This document shows, piece after piece, positions 39,101 to 52,027 of a stretch of 64,000 bases of DNA; position 1 is the first letter of the stretch; every line of letters begins with the position of its first letter. A model generated the notes under the pieces. That model was given only the letters and a program-made list of their open reading frames with translations. It did not search any database and was not told the origin of the DNA. Position numbers and translations under genes: made by a program. The stretch spans positions 141,193 through 205,192 of the forward strand of contig VTPC01000802.1 of assembly GCA_011009095.1 (NCBI GenBank). The letters are read 5' to 3'. The DNA is from Ignelater luminosus. Lineage: Eukaryota > Arthropoda > Insecta > Coleoptera > Elateridae.

Positions 39101-41520
39101 CATTAAGATTATATGAATTCATTTGAATCTTTTATTGAAATGGAGTCAAATCACATAAAATGTAAACCAAATTACATAAAAGTTGAATTGAAGATTGCTA
39201 TCTTTTGTTTGAATTCAAAATTTTCTGGAAGTGTTTAATATCTCGTACATGTGCTTGATAGCAATATCATGGGTTTTGCTTTCTTTTAGGGAACATAAAA
39301 TAAAACATAGACGTATGCACGTACCCATATCATTTTTTTCGTTAAATAACGTAAGATAAGAATTTTTACATTCAAAATCCGTTGGTTAAAATACATTATT
39401 ATGTCGATTATCTTGTTTCTATGATGCAAACACTAAAAACAATTCTGAGAGTTTCAGTGGATTTGTACAGATTAATAAATGGAAGTTTTGTTTCAAATGA
39501 ATAACGTGTAATGTTTCGCAATTTGCTCAAAATTTTATTTTTGCAATTAATTTCTTTATACTATTTTAGAACAAATTCAATGGGTGTCTATACAAAACGG
39601 TTAGATTAATCGTGATCCTTCCCAAAATAAAGCAAAGTAAAATATATCTAATATACTGCGTACACTAGAAATTTATATTACTCTGGAAATATGACAAGTT
39701 TTCAAAATCAACCATGCAAATTTATTTAGCATTCTTCTTAGTAATTAAAAAATTAAAATACAAAACACTAGAAATTGCATATAGTAACAATACAAAATAA
39801 AATCGTTTTAGGAAATGCAAATCATAAATCATTTTTAAAAAAGGATACTTTAGAAGGAATTGCTATAACCTTGGAAATTGGCAATTAAAATAATTAACTT
39901 GAATTTTTTACCCAGCAAAAAAAGTAATTTGGTCACAGAAGTTTAATTTGGTTATTTATAAAATTGATAACGCGAAATTTATAGTAACAAACAGGAAATA
40001 AAAGGTCACGGTATTTATATTATGTCCAATTTATTTTACATAAGTCTTTGAATCAAACTGAGAATCTTTAGATGAATACTAAAGAGGAAAAACTTTCAAA
40101 AATAATTCAACATTATTGTTATCCAGTAGAAGACATCAGATTTTCATTTTTCAAACAATTAACAACCAACCAACACTAGTAAACAAAAACTTCATTAGCA
40201 AAAATAACAAAAACTCAAAAGTAGTTAATATTGCTGTTTTGTTTGCGTTCTGATTTTAATTGTGACTTCGATTAAATCATCCATCTAATTGGTTATATTT
40301 ACTAAAATAAAAACAATTCTGGACAGAAATCAAGGAAAAATGTGGTCGAATCGATCAAAGTTCTGCATTAATATGATTTTACCTGTGTGTTTCTATTTTT
40401 AACTCGGACACCGACGACGTAAACCTTTATTAATGAATTCCAACAAGTGACATAAGAGAACGGAGGACTTTCCTTGGTTCTTGGAAATCTAAATCTAGAT
40501 GCAACTTTCAAAAAGTAGAAAACAAACAATGTTTTTTGACGAAAGTTTTTTTCTGGGAAGAAGTGACATAATTTCGCAATTAAAAATGAAAAATGAGGAT
40601 CATTTATTTCTTGATATTTACAAACTTCCTTTAACATCGATTACGTGACGGTACAGTGTGAAAACATATGCATTGTAAGAACAAGATATGTAGTATAATG
40701 TACACTATACAGAATAATTATCAAACCGTGTACTTGATTAAAAATCCTTTCAAGTGCATCCATTCAAAATATGAAAGGCACCACGCAGTAACGGCTAGTG
40801 TGAGAAGTGCAATAGGTCTGTGCTCTACACATAAAAATGATAAATATTAAGTTTTCAGATTTTTATTGGAAGTTGGAAAATAAATAACAAGAAAAAAATT
40901 TCAAATGATTAGCAATACAAAAACTACGCCAATAAATAAGGTTAAAATTATACTAACAATAAGTAGGAGGTAGTGGAATTTACAGCTCGATAAGAATTGC
41001 TGAAATTCTCAATTTACCATTGCTGCTTTGCTCTGATAATGCAGTGACGTTATACCTATTCCAAAGTACACCACCACAATTATAGATATTCAGTTAAGAC
41101 GGTAATACATGATGAACACGTTTTAAAGCACGAATTATTGTTGTACATTAATAAAACTCAACTTGATTCTGCTTCAGGAGTGTCCATGTTATTGGAGTAT
41201 CTTTACGAAAATAAGATGAAGAATAAAATATTTGTACGGCATACATCTAAAGAATTTCTCACCAAATACAATAAAAGACATACATGAGGCATGCATAAGC
41301 ACAGTAAATTCAAAACTCAGATCAGGACAAACGGAAGTCCGACTTTAAAAAACTCGTCTAGAGCTTGGGGCCAAACCGCACAAATCTATCAAAGATGCGA
41401 GGTTATTTTAACATTGCAGTTTCAGCAGTTTCTTATTGTTTTCTCTTATTAGAAAAATAGCGAGATAGAAGACGCAAAACAAGATTTTCCAACTATTAAG
41501 ATCAGTGCTACTAGTTAAGT

Positions 41521-41531
41521 CCCCCCCCCCC
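41521..41531 (+). repeat. C11 homopolymer
   Basis: Run of eleven C. A G9 run lies nearby in GCGCCCCGAGG... (around 41771-41780). Poly-C/poly-G runs are otherwise rare in this AT-rich window and may mark transposon or SINE tails. Confidence 0.9.
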
Positions 41532-44500
41532 ATTACAAATATTAGGATCTACATATATCAAACTATATACACTATAGTCAACTTGTGCTTTCTATTATAT
41601 TTTGTTCAGTAAACTCCACTTTTAATCTTACAACGGTCATACACAATCAAGCCAAATACGAATCATGAATTAATATTCTCCAATATTCCTAATCCTAATA
41701 GCATTCATTTGCTTATTAGAATATTTTCTGGTGATAGATATGTAATACATCTTTGTAACAAGGGCGCCCCGAGGGGGGGGGCAAGTGGGGTCATTTGGAA
41801 AGTAACACAATGACATTCTCAACGTTTCTAACCGCAATAGTTTTCGAGCATTTCTCTTCTTCAGCGCTCTGATGTCACGCTTAAGTAAAGGAATCAAAAC
41901 ATTATCTCTGGGACTGCAGGCCATATTGAAATTAGGCTTTCTTGTCAAAAATGCTTTAAACAAAAAGCGAATATCAGTGATAGCTCTTTGTTGTTTTGTT
42001 GCTTTTGTTTTCACATCTCATAAACGTGTGGTTGTATCCAGATGAGATTTTCTCTGTTGGTTTCTGTTTGGAAATTTGTTCATATTTCGGGAACGGGAGG
42101 TCATAAAGACTTTGATCATGTAAATTTTTTAACTTTTTTTTAAGGGGTTCAGTAAATAAAATGATACCAGTCGTCTTTGCTTTGTCTTCGACAGATCCGT
42201 TAAAAAAGTGAAACCTTAGTAGGGGCACGACAGGTGGACAGTGAAGATAACCCGTTCAAGGGAAAAGCGTTATCATATACAACACCACAGATGATTCGTT
42301 GTAGGGCAAAGCCCAATCAATCAATCAACATAGATCGTGTAAAAAAGGCAAATCCAACTGATGGCCGTTCACATCAATCAAAAACGTACTATCAAACTAT
42401 GGTTCCACTAGTCTCGTAGTAGCGTTGCATTATTTTAAATAAAATAGTAAACAAGCAATCTTGTAAAACTTCTCTCTATGACTATAGCAAATAGTGCAAG
42501 TATGCGATACAATTTTATTATTCTGGTGGTCAATACAGAAATTTCAAATCTTAGTCCGGCATGCATTTAAGATACATAACAAGATCATAACAATGCGATT
42601 TTCGATCACAATTACTTTTCAAACGTGCCAAAAAAAATCCGGCATCCAAACTATGCGCTGCTTCTTATCGACACAAAAGCATCCAATTCATCAAATATTT
42701 CCGCAAAGCATTTTGTTAATAGCAAACATTTTATCGTGTTTCGAGATGGTTTCAATATATTTCTGAACCATTCCAACGTTAATTCGACTCAAATTCAAAT
42801 ACGATACCTCCTCCAAAGATGTCAAAAAAAGTCGAATAAACTTTTTTGCATTCAAAATGAAAAAAGAAATTTGCAAGCGAATTAAAAAAAATCAAACTAT
42901 TACAAAAACTTCAAGACAAAAAAAAATCAAAAGGGCAACTGTCAAGAAGGTAAACGAACAGAATTACTAGAACTACAAAAAATATATTGCATGTTCATTA
43001 CAAAAAAAAAACATATTGAAGATGGGGGGGTGGACATGTCAAGGAACGTAATCCTACGCAATGTACTATATATAAATAAAAACCTTTATGTTCTAGACTA
43101 TTAGACAGGTCATGGTCAAACATTTCAAGAGGTTATTGATTACCTAGCTATTGTACGGATTAAAGGCCTGCGAATTTATTAACTAAAAGATTACTGCATT
43201 GGTCCAAAACACTGCATTAAAAGTTCTGCTTTTCATTTTTATGAGCATCTCGAAATTGTAACTGTCCTTTTAGGAAGTATCCAAATACGTTCAAATACTT
43301 TTCTAATCACTACTATATTACTTTCTACTGATTTAAAATTGTTCATAACTGCTGGTGACAAGAATTTAAATAGATGGCATTGGAAATCGATCGATGCATA
43401 AGAATGTATAATAGAATTACTCTATTTTGGGTCTTAAAAAATTGTCATCATATATTCGACAAACTTTTTGATGTTCATTTGAGATCTTAACCTGACTAAC
43501 ATTATATTAGGTCAAATTTTGCATACTCTTTATGGATTTGATTTATGCGAAAACAATTTTTTTATCTTGATCTCTAAAACCTATTTTAACCTCTCCTGCT
43601 TGGTACAACGTCCTTGAAATAAAATCTAAAAAGCTAGCCATGGCCAAAATTAAACTTTAGAACTACGTTTTCAAATTTTATCTACCAGAATTAAATATTT
43701 GACAGGTGCTCCTCTTTAGCGAAAAGAGATAATAGTAAATAAAAAATAGTAAACAATTTAGAATAAATAAATTGCGTCCAAGTTAAGTTAAAATTAACTA
43801 TAAAGACTATGTAAATAGAGGCCTAGATTTAAGTTTTAGAACTATTTTTAAGGTTACCTACAATTTTCCTTTTATGATTTTGCTAAATATAACAGACGTT
43901 TTGAGTAATTTTTGGCAATTATAAAATTATGGGCGAGTCCGTATAATAAGTATGCCAAATAGCATAAGCGCCTACACCGCAATTCTCTACGTAAGCATTT
44001 ACATTAAGAATAATTGATGATTTAATTTAATTGTTGAGAATATAATTTTCTACGTAAATTTGCAACACTTTAAAATCATCTGTATGATTTAAATAAAGGT
44101 TATGCTGTTTTTATATTCCTTTCAAAGTAGTTTTCATGGCCTTTTATGATAACGGGTAATTAAATATCTGTCAAAGATAAATATTGCAGCAATTTCTACA
44201 ATACTGCAATTTAATAATAATTTTTGGAAAATAATTTATCGATTTTACTACAAACAAAGACGGATGACATTTACATTTTTGGCGCAGTCGCACGGATTAT
44301 TTGTTTAAAATAAATGGATACAAAATTGTTGTTAACTTTTATGGATGCTTTACAAATTAGCGAAAATCACTAAAGTGAAATCAGTTTCGCAATTAGAACA
44401 TACCAGGTCAAAATCATAAAACGTAGTTTTCGGCAGTTACAAACCTCATATTACATCGGATATAATAGAATTCGAATTGCTCTCTCTATACAATAACAAC

Positions 44501-45299
44501 GGAAATAATAAAAATTAGAAGTAATTAAAGAATACCACAGGAAATAGATCACCATCGAGCTATGTTTCTCACACGAACAAAAAAGTTCTTAGAACCGTTT
44601 TGCGTGTTAAAACGAAGTAATTGGTAAAATGCATTAACCTCAACATGTGTTTCTTTTTAACTTCGTCTCGATGATAAAACACTTTTTTAACAAACCAGTT
44701 GCGAAACATTTCGTAAAAATTACTGCACACACCATTAATTATCCAACCACCAAAGGAGTTGTTAGCAATTGCCGATTATGCTTTGACACATAATTTCACT
44801 GAAGCACAAAGTAAAATAGGATCATCTCCTTGTAGATAAATTTACGCCTATTGATCAATGGGATCGTCCTTTAAGCCACTTTTCCTATCCAAATATTAAA
44901 ATTTCTCAACCTGTTTATATCACATCTGAGCTATGCTCTATATTTAAGGGTTGATTTCGATTTTCTCAAAGTGTTTCTATTGCACAAAATTCTTTTGTTT
45001 TTTCTTATCTTTAACAAATAATGAAATCTATTACAACCTTCGCACTGTGTTAAATACACAAAAGATAATATCGCTTGCTCACAGTAATTTTATACAAAAT
45101 TTTTTACAAATCATAAATAATTCATAAACTTTCAGAAAACCAAAAATAATTTCTTTTTCAAAACACACAAATAAATAACAAACCACTTAACAACACGAAT
45201 GGTTACAAAAAATAAAACCGAGCAAACAGACACATACGAAAAACAACACATACACTTGAAGGGCTCTTCAAGGTAATAAAGAACCGGCCGCCACCAACT

Positions 45300-45620
45300 A
45301 ACAGATCAATAAGTACCTCGCGCTATGTTCGGGAATTTTGCCCTTGTCCTTAACCGCGTCCTAAAAAATTGGAAAGCTCGTCCTCGTCTAGTTCGTCCTG
45401 TGTCCTCCTTCATTCATGACCGTGAAAAAGCGTCCAGGGCCCGGCCCTGTCCCTGCCCTTGCTGGGTCCTTGTGTACGTGATGACGGGCGCGCCCTTGCG
45501 CTGTTTTCGCGGTCAGCTGATCTGGATCAATATTTTCAACCCCCTTTCCCACTATTATACCAAAAACGCGGCCTACGACAACGAGAAACAACTAGACCCG
45601 CCCACACACCCGAATTTCCT
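45300..45620. promoter_or_regulatory. CpG-rich patch, candidate promoter or first exon
   Basis: Within AT-rich flanks this stretch is GC-rich with dense CpG (for example CGGGCGCGCCCTTGCGC around 45485) and an AscI-like GGCGCGCC. On the minus strand a donor-like GAG|GTACTTAT lies at about 45314-45320, which would suit a non-coding first exon transcribed leftwards. Short frames exist on both strands but none is recognisable. It may be a promoter; RPB8's own promoter is one possibility (inference only). Confidence 0.35.
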
Positions 45621-46498
45621 AATGCGCAGTTTATTTACATCCTCTTCTTGTAATATACATACACACAAAGAAAATCTTTACAGGTTGTGAAATTACATGC
45701 CTTTAAATAGCAATTATCTTGGGATTTCTGAATAATTTCGTTCGGGACTTTTTTATTGGAATGAATTATTTCTGCTACGTGATGTATTCATTTCTGTTTT
45801 TGAAATTGATGTTTTTATCAAGTTTTTCATGTTTTATTTAAAATAAATTTTCAATCAAGATTTTGGTCATCAAGCTTTTTTAATGTTTCTTGTCATTAAT
45901 AGATTGCAAAATCGAAACTAATAAAATTTTAAAAGCGAATTAATTAAAGCGATAAACTTAGTGAAGATACAAAAAATTCCTGTGTTATCAGTAAAAATTA
46001 CATGCCATTGTTGTTTTGAATAGAAACAAGGAAAAAAAGGAATGATTATATTTTTTGCTTTTCTTTTAATTTTAGGTCAAAAGTGTGTCTATTCTACAAG
46101 AATATTTGCCATTTCCTTTGGGGGGCTTATTTGCAAAGTAAATCAAAATTTACGCCACAAACATATGGTGGGGTGTTTCCACCCTTGTCGAATTTATTTA
46201 TATCGATTTGTGTAAACGGAAAATTTCAAAATGTCGCAGTAAATTCGTTTTAAAAAATACATTAGCAATAGTTAGGTTTTATTTATAAAAATAGAGTGCG
46301 CATGTTTTCCTACGCAACCCCAATTTTAGGAAATACAGGGGTACTTAATCAGATTTAGGTTATTAGGGGGAGGGGGTTGTATCCCTATTGCACAACCAAA
46401 ATAAATAATTTTGTACTTTTTTTCGTAAAGCTCCCCATAAATAATTTTCTTGGGATTTTTAAGATGGGATAATTTAGGTAGGAGTTGGGCTATAAAAG

Positions 46499-46518
46499 AA
46501 TAAATAAATAAATAAATA
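46499..46518 (+). repeat. (AAAT)5 microsatellite
   Basis: Five AAAT/AATA units just upstream of the CpG island region. Confidence 0.85.
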
Positions 46519-46819
46519 CCACGTAGTCAGGCGAAATTGTAATGATTGTTGTCGGCCATATTTCAATTGGTGATCTGACGTCGTTTCGTCGTATCTTCCG
46601 TCGCAATAATCCCATAATTAAAAAAAAACAAAACGTAAAAAATAAACTGAAACTAGTGTATCATTTATTCCACTTGAAAAGTTGCTAAAAACCCGAAGAT
46701 AGTTCGAGCACTAAAAAGTAAAAAAAGGAATCACTCATCCATCGATATCCCAACAGGATCGATCAAACTTCCGATAACACAATCGTAACAAATGCATTCG
46801 GTTTTGCACAACGAAAATA

Positions 46820-47340
46820 TTTACGAACGTAAATCAAGCCGCGAGGTGCAGGTTTGTTGCCAGGCGCTGTTGTACATCTACGTATACGGATTACTGGCGC
46901 GGCCTTGGGCCCAGTTAAAAAAAAGCAATTAGGGGTCACCTTGGAGGTGTACGTACGTTCGCAGAAATCCAGGTGCTCCGGATGGACACCATCCCCGTGG
47001 CTGACTCACGTTTGTTTACATCCAGAAGGCACGGACTTCTCGCGTCCCACTGCGTTAGCACATATGGTGAAACCCTGAAGCGACTAGAGGTCCCCGTACG
47101 CCGGGCGGCATCTTCGTGGGGCAGCGCAGCGACCAATCCTTCTGCGTTTCCTGGTGCTAGGTCTTGCAGATGTTGCGGTTGCGGACTGGCGGTGTTACGC
47201 AACAGCCAGGGGGCCCCGGCTAGGCGCGAGGAGGCCGCATTGCACCGGCGCATGCGTTTCGTTCGGCCCAGCCTTGGCAATGAACTTGGAGCGGCGCACG
47301 CGGGGGAACCTACATCGTAATAGCCAGCTCAACGATGCCC
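46820..47340. promoter_or_regulatory. CpG island with NRF1-type site
   Basis: The most GC- and CpG-rich part of the window. It contains GGCGCATGCG (47247-47256), a match to the NRF1 (insect Ewg) consensus often found in housekeeping promoters. A CRE-like GACGTC lies nearby at about 46570-46580. Frames of about 75-115 codons exist on both strands but overlap each other, are rich in Arg/Ala/Pro as expected from GC content, and match nothing I know. Most likely a promoter and/or 5' UTR exon. On the minus strand at about 46550 a short frame begins MADNNHYNFA before a stop, which may be an upstream frame. Confidence 0.5.
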
Positions 47341-50228
47341 TCCACCGCTTCTCCTGCTTCTCGTTGTCGGTCGATATTTCTTTGGTAGATTATACTCGCA
47401 GCTATTTGCTATTTATTTCAAGACATTTCTCGAATTTTTTTCCTGTTCATCCATATAGCATCTTTTATTAATGAATTCTACTTCTGTTTTTCAACCATAC
47501 TCTAAAACTTAATTTTGTTTGCCCTATTATCGCTTCTAAAATAATTATTAATTACAAAAATACTAAAATATTATTTTGCGCTATTTATTTTCTAATTCTC
47601 ATCAAGTTCTGACGTTTCTCAATAAAATCTTTATTGAATGATTCTGCTCAAGAACAAATAAACATCAGTTCATTCAAACAGCGTGCGCTGGCGTCCGACT
47701 GCCCCACAAGCCTTTATTAAGGGATAAAATTAGCCTACTTTGATTTTTATAACAAATTTGTTTTCCATGAGCGAATTCGGAGAAAATTTATATTTACATT
47801 TTAAAGTTTGTGTGTTTGGCTTCCTCCGATAAATTTCAGCTTTATTACGTGCATAAAACTATAAACAAAAAAATTATTTCCACTTTTCTTTAAAAAAATT
47901 ATTTAGAATACATTTTTGTTTAAATCAACGTGCACAATAATTTTATTACTATAATTTTTTACGTGTTTGCTCGTTTTCATTTGGAATGCTAAACTAACAG
48001 TACTATTATGTTTATGTCACGCAGTGCGAAACGCGAATATAGGGGCTAACGTTGGGTTTAAGGTAAATGCGGTTATGATAGGTTAAGTTCAAATTTGAAT
48101 TCAATTACAAAATCGATAATATGTCATTTTTTAGAATTTTAAATTTTCAAAAAAAATGTTGAAATATTTTTTTAAAATGCACACATAATTAAAAGCTCTT
48201 TTATTAAGAGGTGGGGAAACTTCTTAGAAGTTTATAATCAAATTCAATTATGCTAAATTTGGATCCTATTTACAAATTTAAAATAGTAAACATAATTACT
48301 AAAGCCACCAGTACTATTTGAGGACGTGGACCCCTAAATGGGAACGCCCACCGCGAGCTCAAGCACTTGTTTACGTTTTAAAATTCTGAGGAAATTTAAA
48401 TTATTTTACTCCGGGCCATTATTGTGGGTACTTTCAAATGGACCTATTGTCGAGACGAAAGTAATCATAACATTAGCAACTACACACTGTAATTGATTAG
48501 GTTTAATCTGTAATCAAAGGGTGGTAACAATCGAAGTATCAGAGAAGAAAAATAAAATAAACACAGATAGAAATCATAATGATGTTTACTACATTTTCCA
48601 CATTATCATTTTCATTCTATTGTGCGACAGGCTTCTGAAAATTCTTAACAAGATTTCAAGGACGCATATTTATTAACTATGGCGCATTCTATTTCTTCAT
48701 TCCGGTAAAGAATTGGTACACATACAAATTCCATTAATTTGTTTTGCGTCTTTGTCTGAAGTAATAAAATGTAAAAATGTTGGAAATATTTCTTGTCTCG
48801 ACCGCATGTTTTTAATTTCTCTAAGTTCTCCTTCTCTTTCTAATAATATATTATTGTGACCACAACTTACATTTACATTCTGATTTCTCATCTAATAAAA
48901 TAGAATTAAGGGGAACTCAGGAACTATCAAATGGAGAAGGTAAGTGATATCTAGTAAATTTTAGGAGGTAATTTAAGTGTTATCCATCCACATACAACTA
49001 TAGTATACATCTCCTGTAAAGTTTTCAAAAACCAACCCCAAAAGTGATATGCCAATCGATCACACTTGATAAGTCTTTTGTCACAAAGAACTCTGTCAAT
49101 TTCTGTTGGTATCAGAAAGAATGTAGTCTCTGATGCGGCTCATTGAACCCATCAAGACGAAAAATGAAAACTGCCTAAATTTTACTAGATTGAGTTAACT
49201 AGCTTCATCCAACACTTTGCAAGTTTCCAATGCAAACATAAGATATCTACAAACAAAATTACTTTTGGGGCTACTTTCATATTTTGTCGAGAAGTTTAGA
49301 ATATTTAGCAGCTTCAGCGTTAAATTGTTTTCACCGTGTTACGCAACCATCAAACCTATAAAACAAATGTGCGTTCTTCCAAACCCGACGAGTTTCTTCA
49401 ACAACTTCGAAGACCAAACAAAATTGCCAATGTTACTGAATATAACCACACCACAGGTGTAAAATATCTAGACAACTGAACTGTCATGCGGTAAAAACAG
49501 AAGATGCATTCTCCATACCAAGATAATTTAGTAACTTCATTTTAGATATGAGTGTAAACATAAATTTTGTGTCAAAATTGGAAACTATGCGATCTTTTAA
49601 TAAGCTTAGTAAAGAGCTTATTGTTATTTATAACTCTCAAATGTCATTCGCTTTCATATAATTAAATAATGAATATACAAGAGATCTTAATCAAAAAATG
49701 AATTTTAATTTAACCTTATCAGATTACAAACACTACAACTAACCATATACATATAGAATGTTATACTTGATAGACTTTATGTATATCATACATACATATC
49801 CAGACACCAAAACTTTACTATATCCTAACAACATAGTAACTGTGTAAAGTAAACGATGTAAAGAAATAGTAAAATAAAAGGTAACTATAAGTTAACTATT
49901 GGTTAAGAATGTTCTGGTTTTTGTAACTGTAGAGTTACTTTTAGATTACGTTTGGATAACTATCTGTGGGAATGTCACTAAGCCTAGTAATCTTCCGAGC
50001 ACTCGAAAGTTACATTGCATTTTCTATACGTTTACTATATAGTTACTACTTAGTTACGTTGCTGCTGCCGATGCCGTACGGGTGCTGACGATAAACCGGT
50101 AATGAAACTACATAAATTATTTTTATTATAAATTTATTATTACTACCGCAAATTTCCAGAAATCCAAAAAGTAAAACAAAATTTAAAACATTTTCAACTA
50201 ATTCGTTTCAGATCATTCTATTATTTTT

Positions 50229-50412
50229 ATTGTTTTTTTGGGGGGGGGGGGGGTTGGAATGTCTCCATGTTCAGGTGAAATAAGGGTTGCCTGACATTTT
50301 TTTTATTTAATAGTTTTGTCTGCGCCTCTGCTACCGGGATTTGAACCTGAGTTGTTGTAGCCATATGGTTTGTAAGTTGTCCTTTTGACCAACTACGCTA
50401 AGCTGTAGACGC
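50229..50412 (-). mobile_element. tRNA-derived SINE
   Basis: On the minus strand the sequence has an RNA polymerase III A box TAGCGTAGTTGG (50389-50400) and a B box GGTTCAAATCC (50337-50347), about 41 bases apart. The tRNA-like 3' half ends near GGTAGCAGAGGCG. An unrelated body follows, then a tail of 14 C (G14 on the plus strand, 50240-50253) and A-rich sequence. ACAATA occurs just before the 5' end and again in the tail, a possible short target duplication. The anticodon arm does not fold into a proper tRNA, so it is a SINE head rather than a tRNA gene. Confidence 0.72.
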
Positions 50413-51516
50413 TATTGTGAATACGCATTGAATATATTTATTTTATATCGTCACTAAAACTTTGAAACAGGTTGTTGGAATTATTATGCACAATTTCTCA
50501 CAGCCATTGTTAACAATTTCTATTGTACATACTTTAAGGCAGTTTTTGCAACAACCACAAAATTTTTGTTTTTATATTCTGAACTATTTCTTGTGAATAA
50601 TGCTTTGCAATAATAATTGTTTTTATTTTACATTATTATTGGATTTCGTTGTCGCCCAGGGCTAGATTTGTGCTAGAAAACTTACCGTTGGTGGTAGCAG
50701 CAAATAAATAGTCAAAAAATAGGAATGTTACCATAAAATGTTGTTTTATTAATTAATCCAAAGATGCCTTAAAATAGTTAATGGAAAGTAATCCAACAGT
50801 ATGGATGTATAATTATAGTTAACAAAATGTTATATTATTGTAAAAGGTAGTAGACTTTTGCTGTCTGGGTATTTTAACCAATAATAATCAATAAGTAACT
50901 CCATGGTCAAACAAATATTCATACATACATACAATGTATAACTGACATGTTGACAGCTATAACAATTGCTGCAATTATTTGACCTGTTTACTAATGCGTA
51001 ATAGGGTTTTCGTTGCACTATATTGTTGTTTTATACAATTATACCAACCTCAATTTTTGTCTGTTGATATTCTTTTCTTTTTCGAAGGTGTCTCTAGAAG
51101 ATATTGTAACACCACTTAAGTACAGTGCGTTTCAAATTGCGAATGAGGATCACGATAACTGTTAGTGATACGTTCCATTACATTATAATCAAAATTGTGT
51201 ATTTTAATAAATAACTAAAGCAATCTATTTTGGAATAAACCTGATAATAGTCCTGAAATACCGAAACATTGTATAAAATTTTAGATAAGTCACAATTGAT
51301 TCATACAAAAAAGTACTCTGAGAAAGCCTTTTCCAAATTAGTAATAAGGAATTTGAGTCCGAAACAATCGAAGATCGATTTTTCAAAATTGATTTGAAAA
51401 CAAATGAAGATAGTCTCGATTTCTTTTCGCATGATTGATAAGCATTAAAATACACAGTTTTGATCCAATTTAAGTCTTACTGTAAAAATTTCCGAAAACC
51501 TCATGCACGAACTTAA

Positions 51517-52027
51517 AACACTCTGTATACAAGAACAAAGTATCGGTTGAAAACAATCATCACACATATTTGCTATTTCAAAGAAAATACAGAATAATGT
51601 AATGTAAATATGAATAGTATAATGGAAAAGTAGAATGACATTTGAGATCCAATATAAACCTATTTTAGAAACTTCTTCGTTATTGTTTTGTCTTTCTTAT
51701 TTTAGAAACGCGTATTATCTGTTTTTCATTCAAATGCAGCAATTGTGAAAAACATGTCATCTAAGAAAGAGTTGTTTCTGCAGAAACCAAATTTACTAAA
51801 GAAAACTACTGGTCGAGATTATAACATTCTCCATGGAAAGTATAAGTTTCGAACATCTTTTAAAAGACGGGATACCTAAACCTCTCTTATTGTTAGAAAT
51901 ATTTAACACTAAAGTGGCATTCACATTATGTTGTACAAGATCGTTCTAAACATGTAACAGAATCTTTTATAGAAAAAATAAGAAAAGCTCAATGCGTTTT
52001 TAAAACATTTGGATTATACAGAGTGTT
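51517..52027. repeat. Inverted pair AACACTCTGTATA ... TATACAGAGTGTT
   Basis: Exact 13-base arms at 51517-51529 and 52015-52027. The orientation is opposite to the pair at 13287-14020: here the ACTCTGTATA ends face inwards. So this may be the space between two separate elements rather than one element. Confidence 0.4.

Noticed and set aside
41670..42228. Two overlapping minus-strand frames (114 and 84 codons)
   Set aside because: Lys/Arg-rich without recognised motifs, overlapping in different frames with no clear frameshift logic. Coding status cannot be supported.
45388..45591. Minus-strand frame containing NIDPDQL, slightly like the RPB8 N-terminal DIDPEGKKFD
   Set aside because: Flanking residues do not match RPB8 (no FEDIF before, no RVSRLHCESE after). 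Similarity is a few residues only.
46936..47320. Overlapping 114-115-codon frames on both strands in the CpG island
   Set aside because: High GC lowers stop frequency; composition is Arg/Ala/Pro-biased on both strands and no family is recognised.
49000..49480. Protein-like words on both strands
   Set aside because: Stops in every frame and no motif matched to a known retroelement or host protein.
50337..50400. Possible functional tRNA gene
   Set aside because: A and B boxes are present but the acceptor and anticodon stems do not pair, and a SINE body and tail follow.
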